A stretch of DNA of 41,585 nt, taken from SAR116 cluster bacterium AG-325-I21. Lineage in GTDB: Bacteria > Pseudomonadota > Alphaproteobacteria > Puniceispirillales > Puniceispirillaceae. The notes beneath the pieces are model-generated. The model was not told where the DNA came from, ran no database searches, and saw nothing but the letters and a program-made list of their open reading frames with translations. This document shows, piece by piece, positions 8,531-18,050 of this stretch. The translations under genes were made by a program, and so were the position numbers. Within the stretch, counting starts at the first letter, position 1. Every line of letters starts with the position of its first letter. Where the stretch lies: NCBI GenBank assembly GCA_003282865.1, contig QBYK01000014.1, forward strand, positions 1 to 41,585, given 5' to 3'.

Positions 8531-10561
8531 TCAAATTTGCAAAAGAATCAACTCGCCCGCTTTACCAACAACACACTTCCAATCTTTTGGTATCACGGTA
8601 GTGGCCGACATTTCTTCCACTATTGCAGGTCCGATTATTTCAATATCAGGTGAAATATCTTCTCTTGACCAGATGGGAACCTTAGTTTTACGACCATCAG
8701 AAAAAACCTTTCGGTATTTAACCCGGCCTTCCTTTTGTTCGAAAGTAGCCTTTTGCCACTTCGGATAAATCATTGGGATAGTGGCTACAACTCGTATATT
8801 TACCAGCTCCAAATTACGGCCTTGATCTGTCCTGCCGTACTCTAATTTAAAGGCCTTTTCGAACATATTTTTGATATTAAGCATAGTTTCTTCTATACCC
8901 ACTTTGACAATCAATTCATGGGCTTGACCTACGTAACGCATATCAAATTGGAATTCAAAATTTATTTTACTGGTGTTTTGACCCTCATTCTCAAAACTCT
9001 TTGTCAATGATTTAGCCAACTGCTCTAATTCAAGTTTAACGGAAATTAATCTTTTTTCAGTTAGCTCTACCAGAACTGTTTTTGCCAAGTCCTTTTTTAA
9101 AGGCGAACACAAAGTTCCTAAAGCAGAAAAGGCACCTGGAATTGGAGGAACTATTACTTTTTTTATACCGAGTTCTACAGCCACTAATGCTGCATGCAAA
9201 GGCCCTGCCCCTCCGTAACTCATCAATGCAAAATTTCTCGGATCAAAGCCCCTTGTCGCAGAAATTTCATGTACAGCAGTGCAAAATTTTGCAACGGCTA
9301 ACTTCAAAACCCCCTCAGCCATCTCCATTTCCGATAAATTGGCTGTTTCTGCGATACTTTTCATCGCACGAAACGCTTTTATTTCATCTAGGGATAAAGA
9401 ATTTCCCATTTCTTGTTTTGGTCCAAGCCTACCTAAAATAAGGTTTGCATCGGTTAATGTAGGTAGTTTTCCTCCTTTTCCGTAAGAAGCAGGGCCGGGA
9501 TTAGAGCCAGCACTTTCCGGACCTACTTGCAAAGCCCCTCCTGCGTCGATGCTGGCAATACTACCTCCTCCAGCTCCAATTGTATGAATATCGAGTTGCG
9601 GGGTTTTGATTACCATACCCTCAAGAATTGTTTCATTTTTGAGAGGGAAGCCATAATTGGCTATTAAAGCCACGTCGCTACTTGTTCCACCAACATCAAA
9701 TGCTATTACATTTCTGCATTTGATTTCTCTAGCGAGGTGAACGCATGCCGCAACGCCTGCGGCTGGACCAGACAAAATTGTTCTAAGTGGTTCTCTGGAT
9801 ACCGCGTCTGTACTGAGCAATCCCCCATGCGAGCCAACTGTATAAAAATTGCTTTTTTTCCACACTCTCTTTATTTCGATACTCAAAGCCTCCGTATATT
9901 TACTCATGATTGGCATGACATAAGTGTTTATTGAACAGGCGGCAAACCTCTCAAACTCCCGAATTTCATTTAATACCTCTGTGGAGATCGAGACGAAATC
10001 AAAAAACTTGCTCAGTGTTTTTTTAGCTTGGATTTCGTGCTTTGCGTTTTTATAGCTATTGATAAAACCAACGGCAACGGCCTCCACATTTGTCTTTGCG
10101 AGCGAAATTGCTAACTCTTCCAGCTGTTTTTCATCTAATTTCTTTTCAGATTTTCCATCCACAGAAATGGTTTCACTGCACTCAAACCGGTACTCTCTTG
10201 AAACCAGCGGTTTTGGTCGCTTGAAGAAAGGATCATATAAAGTACGAGGCACCAACCTAGTTGTTCTTCCAACCTCTAAAACGTCTCTGAACCCTTCCGT
10301 TGTAAAAAAAGCAATTTTTGCTCCTTTTCGTTCTAATAATGCATTTGTTGCTACCGTCGTCCCATGTAAAATAAGATAAAGATTATCAGGGCTTACCTTT
10401 GCCTTGTTAAGAGCTGCGAGCACTGCTTTTTCGGGGCTTTCAGGCATTGAAGGAACTTTAAAAGCGCAGAATTCATAATTTTTGAGATCATAAAGCACTA
10501 GGTCGGTAAAAGTGCCACCAACGTCGATGCCAACGAAAATTTTCTTGTCACTTTTGGGCAT
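8531..10561 (-). CDS. hyuA: Hydantoinase/oxoprolinase family protein, subunit A
   Basis: A 676-residue ATP-dependent cyclic amide hydrolase subunit (HyuA/N-methylhydantoinase A type) of the actin-like ATPase superfamily, which phosphorylates the ring amide to drive opening. GIDVGGTFTDLVL at 11-23 is the phosphate-1 motif, followed by GTTVATNALLERKGA, LSGPAAGVA, the second nucleotide motif FDVGGTSSDVAL and SYGGAGPLHA. Length matches HyuA. HyuB lies 31 bases upstream in the same operon, so they should form one complex. Relatives act on hydantoins, 5-oxoproline, caprolactam or, with a third subunit, acetone; no gamma subunit of acetone carboxylase is present. The specificity is not resolved. Confidence 0.9.
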   Translation of the reverse strand: MPKSDKKIFVGIDVGGTFTDLVLYDLKNYEFCAFKVPSMPESPEKAVLAALNKAKVSPDNLYLILHGTTVATNALLERKGAKIAFFTTEGFRDVLEVGRTTRLVPRTLYDPFFKRPKPLVSREYRFECSETISVDGKSEKKLDEKQLEELAISLAKTNVEAVAVGFINSYKNAKHEIQAKKTLSKFFDFVSISTEVLNEIREFERFAACSINTYVMPIMSKYTEALSIEIKRVWKKSNFYTVGSHGGLLSTDAVSREPLRTILSGPAAGVAACVHLAREIKCRNVIAFDVGGTSSDVALIANYGFPLKNETILEGMVIKTPQLDIHTIGAGGGSIASIDAGGALQVGPESAGSNPGPASYGKGGKLPTLTDANLILGRLGPKQEMGNSLSLDEIKAFRAMKSIAETANLSEMEMAEGVLKLAVAKFCTAVHEISATRGFDPRNFALMSYGGAGPLHAALVAVELGIKKVIVPPIPGAFSALGTLCSPLKKDLAKTVLVELTEKRLISVKLELEQLAKSLTKSFENEGQNTSKINFEFQFDMRYVGQAHELIVKVGIEETMLNIKNMFEKAFKLEYGRTDQGRNLELVNIRVVATIPMIYPKWQKATFEQKEGRVKYRKVFSDGRKTKVPIWSREDISPDIEIIGPAIVEEMSATTVIPKDWKCVVGKAGELILLQI

Positions 10562-10592
10562 TTTCTTTTTTCATTTATTGAACGCAAGCGTT

Positions 10593-12485
10593 TTAGTACC
10601 GATGAAGGACATCAATCCTCATTTCATTTGAGTAAAAAAGTTCAGAAGCTATAACAACTTTTTCTTTTGTCATTTTGTCAATTAAACCTGATATCCATAC
10701 TCGTATCGTCGGACCATCTTTTGCTATCAGTTCAATTAAATCATTTTCTTTTACCTTTAATTTATTAGCTAAACAGGTGCTTAAAATGCCTTGGGAAAAC
10801 TCTAGCGTGTCACATTTTTCAACTTCTACTGTTTCCATATTGATTGTATATTTCATCGCACCCTTGTCTGTGACATACCCTTGTATTTTATCTGATTGTA
10901 AGGCCTTCAACGGACGATCGCTAGGGCAACCCCAACCGCCGCCTCCAGATGATTCCATCTTCACTAAATCAAATTTCTTGAGTTGAAAATTACCCACCTT
11001 ACCGGGAAAGTCGCTAATTTCTAATATTTTACCATTTCTAATTACACTGAAACGATTGGGTGCCCCTGAGCCTCCTCCGGCCACGCCACTAGGTGGCACT
11101 ATATTTCTATCAGAAAGAACCGATAACCTAGCCCCGCTTGCCAAAACCTCTATCTCTCTTTTTAAACCGACGCCTCCTCTGAAACGTCCAATCCCTCCGC
11201 TATCGGGTCTAATGCCAGACGACCTAACTTTTAATGGAAAAATAGTTTCAATTACTTCGGTTGACTGTATTGAAACATTTTCACCCTCGTTGAAAGCTCG
11301 AACTGCAACATTGCCATCACTTCCGTGCCATGCTCCGGTCCCGCCAGATGGGTACTCGTAAAAAATAAAATCGCTTGTCCCGATATAGGTATGATTTGAC
11401 GTTCCCCTCACCTCGCCGGTGATTGATTCTGGGATTACTTTACCCAGCGCTCCCATAACTGCGGAGTCACAAGCTGATCTCACTTCATTAAATCCACCAC
11501 ACGGGGCTGGAGCACTGGCATTAACTATCGAATTGTTCGGTAAAGTGACTTCGATTGCTCGGAGTGTACCAGATGTAATTGAGCCTTTTGGATCCAAAAA
11601 GGATTTCATTATTGTCAGAACAGAAGTTTTTGCTATTGCTGGTCCTACATTCAAGGGTGCTTCCACCTGAGATGAACTGCCTGAAAAATCTACGTTCAAA
11701 CTATCATCTTTTATAGAAATTTTGGCTTTTACTGCGAGTGGATGTTTCGTTTTTCCATTCCCATCAAGATACCCCACGTGCGAATAAATTCCATTGGGGA
11801 GTTTGTCGATAGAATTTCTTATACGCCTTTCACTCATATCTAAAATGCGGTGCATCGAATTACGAACTACTTCAAGAGTGTATTTTTTGCATAATTTTTT
11901 TAAGCGCTTCTCTGCAACCCTTATTATTCCAATTACTGAAAAAAAGTCTGAAACTGCTTCCTTTGTGACCCGCACGTTGTCAAAGATAAGCCGCATTACT
12001 TCACTTTTTCCAGACTTTGGAATCTTTAAAAAATTGAGTCTCAATCCCTCCTGTGTTATTTCCGTAACGTTGCCATTTAGTGACCCAGGAGACATGCCCC
12101 CAATGTCTCCCCAGTGAGAGCGTATAACAATATAAAATGTTTTACATGCATTGATGACAACGGGATAAATCACAGCTACATCATTTAGATGAGTTCCACC
12201 AGTATAAGGATCATTGTGAAGAAGCATCTCATCTTTATCAAAATTGCTGTGTATTTTTTTTGCTGTTTCTATTGCCGTAGCAATAGGCAAAATATGAAAT
12301 GGGTGGTCTTCACCAGACTCGGCGACAAGTTGTCCTTCGCCATTTAATAAAACACAAGAAAAATCATATCCTTCATAAATAATAGAACTGTAGGAGGATC
12401 TCACCATAGCCCTCCGCATTTCACGCACGATTGAGCTAAGGGCCTCGTTAATAATGGCAACTGTGGTGAGATCAATTTTTTTCAA
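10593..12485 (-). CDS. hyuB: Hydantoinase/oxoprolinase family protein, subunit B
   Basis: A 630-residue partner of HyuA that hydrolyses the activated amide. Family hallmarks are LVAESGEDHPFHILP, the metal and active-site region LLHNDPYTGGTHLNDV near residues 88-103, SHWGDIGGMSPGS, NVGPAIAKTS, and the glycine-rich GGVGLKREIEV and SSGGGGWGCP segments. It starts at TTG (12485) with AAGGA eight bases upstream. It lies between the aminotransferase and hyuA, all on the minus strand with gaps of about 30 bases. It is strongly AT-rich, as in row 12001-12060 (20 G+C of 60). Confidence 0.9.
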   Translation of the reverse strand: MKKIDLTTVAIINEALSSIVREMRRAMVRSSYSSIIYEGYDFSCVLLNGEGQLVAESGEDHPFHILPIATAIETAKKIHSNFDKDEMLLHNDPYTGGTHLNDVAVIYPVVINACKTFYIVIRSHWGDIGGMSPGSLNGNVTEITQEGLRLNFLKIPKSGKSEVMRLIFDNVRVTKEAVSDFFSVIGIIRVAEKRLKKLCKKYTLEVVRNSMHRILDMSERRIRNSIDKLPNGIYSHVGYLDGNGKTKHPLAVKAKISIKDDSLNVDFSGSSSQVEAPLNVGPAIAKTSVLTIMKSFLDPKGSITSGTLRAIEVTLPNNSIVNASAPAPCGGFNEVRSACDSAVMGALGKVIPESITGEVRGTSNHTYIGTSDFIFYEYPSGGTGAWHGSDGNVAVRAFNEGENVSIQSTEVIETIFPLKVRSSGIRPDSGGIGRFRGGVGLKREIEVLASGARLSVLSDRNIVPPSGVAGGGSGAPNRFSVIRNGKILEISDFPGKVGNFQLKKFDLVKMESSGGGGWGCPSDRPLKALQSDKIQGYVTDKGAMKYTINMETVEVEKCDTLEFSQGILSTCLANKLKVKENDLIELIAKDGPTIRVWISGLIDKMTKEKVVIASELFYSNEMRIDVLHRY

Positions 12486-12518
12486 AATTAAAATCCTTTT
12501 CCCAAGCTTGCCAAAAAG

Positions 12519-13886
12519 TTACATTTTCTTTATTGCTTTACAAGCTCGGTTAGTTGCTTCAAACGTTGCCTCTAAATCGTCTTCAGAGTGTTTTATCGAG
12601 ATAAACCGTCTATTCCCTGGCAATACAAATATTCCTTGATGCAGTAACTCCGCTTCAAACAACGACATTTTTTTTGCGTCTGCAAGCAATAATTCTCGCC
12701 AATTCGAGGGCTCAGTCTCAGTGAAAAGCATATGCCACATAGGTCCCTCTCCAAACACCAAAACATTTAAACCCTCGTCAAAAAATATTTTTCTCAAACC
12801 TTCTTTCAACTTTTCAGCCATCAAAAAAGTTTTCTCATACAATCTGGAATCCTCTTCGAGTACGTCTAATGTGGCGATCCCGGCAGCGCACCCCAGCATA
12901 TGACCCTGCAATGTGCCATTCTGGTATACGTAATCGGGTTGTCCCTTATTAGAGGGATTGGCTTGATCCATAATGTCAGCTCTTCCGGCAACCAATCCTA
13001 CGGGGAGGCCTCCGCCTAAAATTTTTGCGTAAGTCGCCAAATCTGGTTTAATTGAAAAAAATTCTTGAGCGCCCCCGAGTCCTAATCTGAATCCAGTAAC
13101 AACCTCATCCAAAATCATCAGAACTCCGTATTTTGTGCATAAGTCCCTGACGTTTTGTAAAAAATTATCGTGGGGATAAATTATGCGCTGGATAGGTTCG
13201 ATAATCACAGCAGCGATTTCACCACTATAATTTTTAAACAGATCTTCGAGCGCAGAAGGATCGTTGTAAGGACAGATGAGTGCTAATTCCCTTACAGCCC
13301 TTGGAATACCTGATGTGTCAGGTGAACCATTAGGAAAATTTAATGGATTTTTTGGGGTAGTGCTCATTTGCACATAGTCATGGCCTCCATGGTAAGCACC
13401 CTCAAATTTAACGATTCTTTCACGCTTCTTAAATGCTCTTGCCAGACGTATTGCATGAAATGTCGCATCAGAGCCTGAAGTAGTGAATCTCATCTTTTCT
13501 GCACAAGGTATTATTTTTTCTAAGCGTTGCGCTAAATCCAAAGCTAATTCATTTAGGTAGGCAAAAAAATGTGCACCATGACCGATTTGATCTTTTATTG
13601 CTTTTTCAATACTTGGATGTGAATGCCCAAGGAAGAATGTTCCGGAGCCCAAAACATAGTCTATGTATTCGTTATTTGAGGTGTCCCAAAATCTTGAGCC
13701 TTTGCCATGACTGAATACAAATTTGGATTTTTCAGCCAAAGCATTGCCACCAAGCGCCCCTCCTGGCAGTAGACGCTTTGCATCGTTGAAAGATTTTTTT
13801 TCTCTTTCGCTCAATTTTTTTCGGCCAATTTTATTTGGTCGAGAAGACTTATCAGTCGTTAGAATTGCAAATTCATTTCGTTCCAT
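12519..13886 (-). CDS. Class III PLP aminotransferase (glutamate-1-semialdehyde aminomutase subfamily)
   Basis: A 455-residue fold-type I PLP enzyme. The cofactor lysine is K288 in TYAKILGGGLPVG, the LDEVVTGFR motif with the pyridinium-contacting aspartate D260 is at 259-267, and FTTSGSDATFHAIRLARAF and GAYHGGHD bind the phosphate and ring. It is close to HemL in style, but SGSDATF and YHGGHD differ from HemL proper. The catabolic operon context argues for an amino-group transfer on the ring-opened amino acid rather than haem synthesis. It is the first gene of the minus-strand block, preceded by the divergent promoter region. Substrate unknown. Confidence 0.85.
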   Translation of the reverse strand: MERNEFAILTTDKSSRPNKIGRKKLSEREKKSFNDAKRLLPGGALGGNALAEKSKFVFSHGKGSRFWDTSNNEYIDYVLGSGTFFLGHSHPSIEKAIKDQIGHGAHFFAYLNELALDLAQRLEKIIPCAEKMRFTTSGSDATFHAIRLARAFKKRERIVKFEGAYHGGHDYVQMSTTPKNPLNFPNGSPDTSGIPRAVRELALICPYNDPSALEDLFKNYSGEIAAVIIEPIQRIIYPHDNFLQNVRDLCTKYGVLMILDEVVTGFRLGLGGAQEFFSIKPDLATYAKILGGGLPVGLVAGRADIMDQANPSNKGQPDYVYQNGTLQGHMLGCAAGIATLDVLEEDSRLYEKTFLMAEKLKEGLRKIFFDEGLNVLVFGEGPMWHMLFTETEPSNWRELLLADAKKMSLFEAELLHQGIFVLPGNRRFISIKHSEDDLEATFEATNRACKAIKKM

Positions 13887-14043
13887 TTTCTATTTGGCTC
13901 ACCCTTATTAACAGACAACCTTTATCAAACGCCCTATCTACATGTTAAAAAAAGATACGAATGCTATCAAGATTATTATATAATTTTATCTTAATAAGAA
14001 TTACTTTTATTTTTTTGAACCTCAAAGCACAAAGGAGAAATAC
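13887..14043. promoter_or_regulatory. Divergent promoter region of the catabolic island
   Basis: This 157-base, very AT-rich gap separates the minus-strand aminotransferase/HyuBA/TRAP block from the plus-strand tautomerase block. A perfect TATAAT on the plus strand at 13979-13984 could be the -10 box of the plus operon, though no good -35 box sits 17 bases before it. AAAGGAGA just before 14041 is the ribosome site of the tautomerase gene. No regulator gene is adjacent. Confidence 0.45.
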
Positions 14044-14433
14044 ATGCCCACTTCGAAGATTTATGGACTTAAAACCAATTTAAATCCCATAAAGGAAGAA
14101 CTGTCAGCAGTAATAAATTCATGTGTTTCAAACGCTCTCAATTTTCCAAAAGAGAAACGGTTACAACGTTTTTTTCCTATGGAAAAAGAAGATTTTTATC
14201 ATGGTGAGGGAAGATCAGATAAGTACACAATTATCGAAATCGCTTTATTTGAGGGGCGTAGCAAAGAAACCATAAGAGAGTTGATTACTTCTTTGTACTC
14301 AGAAATAGAAAAAAATTTTGGGATATCAAAAGTTGATGTTGATATACTAGTTTTAGAACTGCCAAAACACAATTGGGGTCTCCAAGGTGCACTAGGTGAC
14401 GAACAAAACCTAGGTTACAAGGTTGAAATTTGA
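14044..14433 (+). CDS. Tautomerase family protein (4-oxalocrotonate tautomerase superfamily)
   Basis: A 129-residue protein. Met-Pro at the start (MPTSKIYG) leaves the N-terminal proline that acts as the catalytic base in tautomerases. The pattern ALNFPKEKRLQRFF, then RSDKYTIIEIALFEGRS, then VDILVLELPKHNWG matches the longer Tautomerase_2-like family (about 130 residues, fused beta-alpha-beta units). It probably isomerises an enol/keto or dehalogenates/hydrates an unsaturated acid in the island pathway. A strong AAAGGAGA ribosome site precedes it. It heads the plus-strand operon, 70 bases before the aldehyde dehydrogenase. The family is recognised by pattern; the reaction is not known. Confidence 0.75.
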   Translation: MPTSKIYGLKTNLNPIKEELSAVINSCVSNALNFPKEKRLQRFFPMEKEDFYHGEGRSDKYTIIEIALFEGRSKETIRELITSLYSEIEKNFGISKVDVDILVLELPKHNWGLQGALGDEQNLGYKVEI

Positions 14434-14503
14434 ATAGGGAATAAAGCAAAATTGATCATTAAAAAAAATTATTTTGAAATTGTTATTTGTAGCGGGAGAC
14501 GTA

Positions 14504-16006
14504 ATGAAATTGGAAAAATTTAGAACTGAATTTTCGGGTGATTTTCACAATTTCATAAATAATGAATTTGTTCCACCAGTTTCAAATGAATATCTGGATA
14601 CCGAAGATCCATACACAGGAAAAAAGTGGGCGAACATTCCAAAAAGTAACGCTAGCGACGTAAATAAAGCAGTTGAGTCGGCGAAAAACGCGAGGGAGTC
14701 GTGGGCTGCAACCAATCCAGTTAAGAGAGCTAAGTTGTTATTCAGATTAGCCGATCTGATAGACAAAAATTATGATGAATTGGCAAGTATTGAAGTAAGG
14801 GATAATGGCAAACTCTATGCAGAAATGGTTGGGCAAACACAGTACATAGCGGAATACTACCGTTATTACGCGGGATTAGCTGATAAAATTGAAGGGAGAG
14901 TTATCTCTACAGATAAATTAAATATGTTTAATTACACTCTGTTTGAACCATTAGGAATTATTGGGATGATAACTCCATGGAATTCCCCCCTGATGCTTCT
15001 TACATGGAAGCTAGCACCCGCCCTCGCTGCTGGAAATGTAGCTGTAATAAAACCATCAGAATTTACTTCAAGTTCTACCGTGGTATTTATGAATTTGATC
15101 AAAGACGCAGGGTTCCCGCCGGGTGTGGTTAATGTGGTTTGTGGTCTTGGTATAGAAGCTGGAACAGCAATTGTTAACCATCCAGACATAGCAAAAATAG
15201 CATTCACTGGTTCAGATCAATCTGGTCAAATTATTTACGAAGCTGCCGCAAAAGGAATTAAACATGTTTGCCTTGAACTTGGTGGAAAATCGCCCAATAT
15301 CGTTTTTGAGGACGCTGACTTAGATGCGGCAGTGGCAGGAGTTATCTCTGGAATCTTTGCCGCCAGTGGTCAAACTTGTATAGCTGGATCACGGCTTTTA
15401 GTACAATCTTCGATCTACAAAAAATTTATGACCAAACTCTTAGATGTTGCATCTAAGGCAAAGGTGGGAAATCCTATGCTCCCAGATACTAATGTTGGGC
15501 CTGTGGCAACCAAACCACAGTTCAAAAAAGTCCTTGATTATATTGATATTGGAAAATCAGAAGGCGCCAAATGCCTTCTTGGTGGTGACGTCTTCAAAGG
15601 AGACGGGCCACAAGGCGGGCTAATGGTACAACCCACAATTTTCACAGAATGCAATAACAATATGAGAATAGCGAGAGAAGAGATTTTTGGTCCAGTTCTA
15701 TCGACGATAATATTCGATACAGAGGATCAAGCTTTTTCAATTGCAAATGATACTGCCTTCGGTCTGGGGGCAGGAATTTGGACAAATGATATAGGAAAAG
15801 CACATAATGGTGCGAGCCGTATAAACGCAGGAACTGTTTGGGTAAATACCTACCGAGTTGTGAGCTACACCTCTCCTTTTGGAGGATACAAACGGAGCGG
15901 AATTGGAAAAGAAGGAGGTATAGAAGCAATAATGGAGTATATGCAAACTAAATCTGTATGGATTTGTACGAAACCAAACACGGATAATCCGTTTGTTATG
16001 AAATAG
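14504..16006 (+). CDS. NAD(P)-dependent aldehyde dehydrogenase
   Basis: A 500-residue ALDH-superfamily enzyme oxidising an aldehyde to a carboxylate. Active-site residues are N160 in TPWNSPL, E259 in LELGGKSPN and the nucleophile C292 in ASGQTCIAGSR; FTGSDQSG near 235-242 holds the cofactor. I chose ATG 14504, with GGGAG five bases upstream, over the in-frame TTG at 14474, which has no ribosome site. In the operon it would oxidise the semialdehyde left by the aminotransferase. It resembles betaine or gamma-glutamyl aldehyde dehydrogenases, and the substrate cannot be fixed from sequence. Confidence 0.92.
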   Translation: MKLEKFRTEFSGDFHNFINNEFVPPVSNEYLDTEDPYTGKKWANIPKSNASDVNKAVESAKNARESWAATNPVKRAKLLFRLADLIDKNYDELASIEVRDNGKLYAEMVGQTQYIAEYYRYYAGLADKIEGRVISTDKLNMFNYTLFEPLGIIGMITPWNSPLMLLTWKLAPALAAGNVAVIKPSEFTSSSTVVFMNLIKDAGFPPGVVNVVCGLGIEAGTAIVNHPDIAKIAFTGSDQSGQIIYEAAAKGIKHVCLELGGKSPNIVFEDADLDAAVAGVISGIFAASGQTCIAGSRLLVQSSIYKKFMTKLLDVASKAKVGNPMLPDTNVGPVATKPQFKKVLDYIDIGKSEGAKCLLGGDVFKGDGPQGGLMVQPTIFTECNNNMRIAREEIFGPVLSTIIFDTEDQAFSIANDTAFGLGAGIWTNDIGKAHNGASRINAGTVWVNTYRVVSYTSPFGGYKRSGIGKEGGIEAIMEYMQTKSVWICTKPNTDNPFVMK

Positions 16007-16044
16007 CAAAGTCGAGTTCAGGGGTTCTTTTTTAGGAGGGCAAG

Positions 16045-16752
16045 TTGTTAGACATTGATTTAATTAGAAGAGAGATCAAGGCCTGTGTTTTTGACCAATA
16101 TGGAACTATTGTGGACATGCAGGGTTTTCTAACTGAATATTCGGCACCATTTCTAAAAGAAAAAGGTTGGGAGGGAAATCCAAATAGATTTGTAACGTGG
16201 TGGCGGAGAACGCATTTTGAAAATTCAATGATTGATGCCCTTTGTGATAGGGGACATACACCATATCGAGAGATTGGCCATAGAGCGGTCTCATTTACAT
16301 TGGAGAGAGCTGGCATAGAGCACACGAGCCAAGAGGTTCAAGATTTGGTCTCTGCCATTGAACGAATCACCCCTTTTCCTGAGGTGCCTGGTGCGCTAGC
16401 GAAGTTGCATAAAGATTACAAACTTGCCATCTTATCAAATGGTGACAGGGACATGCTTGAGGCAGCAAAACCCTATATTGGTTACAAATTCGATATGACA
16501 ATCTCTGTGCAAGAAGCGGGTTATTTTAAACCGCATAGGAAAACATATGAAAAGGCGGCCGAATTACTCGGACTTGAACCGATGGAATGTCTATTCGTGG
16601 CTAACCATACTTTTGACTGTGTGGGAGCAAAAGCTGCGGGTATGCGAACGGTTTTTATTGATCGACGAAAACGTCCATTTGGTCAAACACACCATGCTCC
16701 CGACTTGATTGTCTCAGATATGCAGGAATTAGCGGATTTAATGAGACCTTGA
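16045..16752 (+). CDS. HAD-superfamily hydrolase (haloacid dehalogenase type II-like)
   Basis: A 235-residue HAD enzyme. The nucleophile D16 is in VFDQYGTIVD, motif II is LSNGD, the conserved lysine is in YFKPHRKTY and the last motif is VANHTFDCVGAKAAG. The arrangement resembles 2-haloacid dehalogenases, in which Asp attacks the alpha carbon; a phosphatase role is the alternative. It starts at TTG 16045 with a perfect AGGAGG five bases upstream. It has visibly higher G+C than the ALDH and CoA-transferase on each side. The CoA-transferase ATG follows its stop by one base, so the two are translationally linked. Confidence 0.8.
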   Translation: MLDIDLIRREIKACVFDQYGTIVDMQGFLTEYSAPFLKEKGWEGNPNRFVTWWRRTHFENSMIDALCDRGHTPYREIGHRAVSFTLERAGIEHTSQEVQDLVSAIERITPFPEVPGALAKLHKDYKLAILSNGDRDMLEAAKPYIGYKFDMTISVQEAGYFKPHRKTYEKAAELLGLEPMECLFVANHTFDCVGAKAAGMRTVFIDRRKRPFGQTHHAPDLIVSDMQELADLMRP

Positions 16753-16753
16753 G

Positions 16754-17899
16754 ATGAATAAAAAAGTTGAAGCTTCTTTTTTTAAACATTTATTAGTTGT
16801 TTCGATTGAGCAAGCAGTTGCAGCGCCCATTTGCAGCATGCGATTTGCGGACGCTGGAGCTCGCGTCATAAAAGTTGAACCGACTATAGGAGAAACCGCA
16901 AGACACTATGATAATAGCATTGAGGGCGAAAGTGCATATTTTTCGTCCTTGAACAGAGGTAAAGAAAGCTTAGCGTTAAATTTGCGAAAAGATCACGATT
17001 TTTCTCTTCTGAAAAAAATTCTTTCAAAAACTGATGTTTTTATAAGAAATACTAGCCCAGGTTCAATGGCCAATATCGGGCTTGGAGCTTCCCAACTACT
17101 CAACGAATTCAAGAGACTTATAGTTGTAGACCTTGTTGGCTATGGGCAAGACACCGAATACTCTCATATGAAAGCATACGACTTGCTGGTTCAGGCCGAA
17201 AGTGGACTTTGCAGTATAACAGGAAGCCCCAATGAACCCTCAAAAGTGGGCATATCCATCGCTGATATGGGAACGGGAATGAATGCCTATTCAGCGATTT
17301 TAGAAGCGCTTTTGGAGAGAGAGTCTAATGGCACCGGTAAAGCATTGGAAATCACAATGTTTGACACCGTGGCAGAGTGGATGTCAGTACCACTTCTTCA
17401 TTATGAACATGCAAATATAGAAACAAAACGGCACGGAATGGCTCATTCTTCAATATATCCTTATCGACCATATAGTTGTTCAGACGGGGACGTATTAATA
17501 GCGGTTCAGAATAATGATCAATGGAAAATTTTTTGTGACATCGTTTTATCAAAGCCCATGTTGGCCGACAATAAACTGTATAAAGATAATGCATCAAGAG
17601 TTGAAAATAGAATTTTACTTGATCAAGAAATTGACGAAGTTTTTAAGGACCTAACCACTAACACATTGAAGAAATTGCTAAAAAAATCTGGTATCGCATT
17701 TGGGCAAATCAATACTGTAAAAGAGTTAAGTAAACATTTAGCTCTAAAAAAACAAGTTATAGAAATTAATAAGAAAAAAATTACGACACCCGCCTCCCCT
17801 CTAGTGAAAGAAAATGGTGTTGTCAAAAGAATTCCCAAAATAGGCGAACATAACTCAAAAATAAATGAGGAGTTTAGTAAGGAAAATCCATCGGGCTGA
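16754..17899 (+). CDS. Class III CoA-transferase (CaiB/BaiF family)
   Basis: A 381-residue transferase that moves CoA between carboxylates. The N-terminal part (VVSIEQAVAAPICSMRFADAGA, then VIKVEP) and LNRGKESLALNL match the family. The catalytic aspartate is D171 in SIADMGTGMNAYSAILEAL, following LLVQAESGLCSITG. It would activate the carboxylic acid made by the pathway, sparing ATP. It is AT-rich (19 G+C in row 17641-17700). It is the last gene of the plus operon. A long T run near 17921-17938 follows but lacks a clear stem. Confidence 0.88.
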   Translation: MNKKVEASFFKHLLVVSIEQAVAAPICSMRFADAGARVIKVEPTIGETARHYDNSIEGESAYFSSLNRGKESLALNLRKDHDFSLLKKILSKTDVFIRNTSPGSMANIGLGASQLLNEFKRLIVVDLVGYGQDTEYSHMKAYDLLVQAESGLCSITGSPNEPSKVGISIADMGTGMNAYSAILEALLERESNGTGKALEITMFDTVAEWMSVPLLHYEHANIETKRHGMAHSSIYPYRPYSCSDGDVLIAVQNNDQWKIFCDIVLSKPMLADNKLYKDNASRVENRILLDQEIDEVFKDLTTNTLKKLLKKSGIAFGQINTVKELSKHLALKKQVIEINKKKITTPASPLVKENGVVKRIPKIGEHNSKINEEFSKENPSG

Positions 17900-18050
17900 A
17901 TTTACAAACACATTTCCGATTTTTTTTTTGGGGTTTTTTATACGTTAACGGATATTTAGGATTTGTTATGTATTTTGCGATCCGATATAGGCATGGAAGA
18001 AACTTACAAATTTCATCTTTTTAAGATGGTTTTAGGAAAACGCCTTGCTT

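Noticed and set aside
17918-17940. Terminator after the CoA-transferase gene
   Set aside because: Long T runs are present but no convincing GC-rich stem precedes them.
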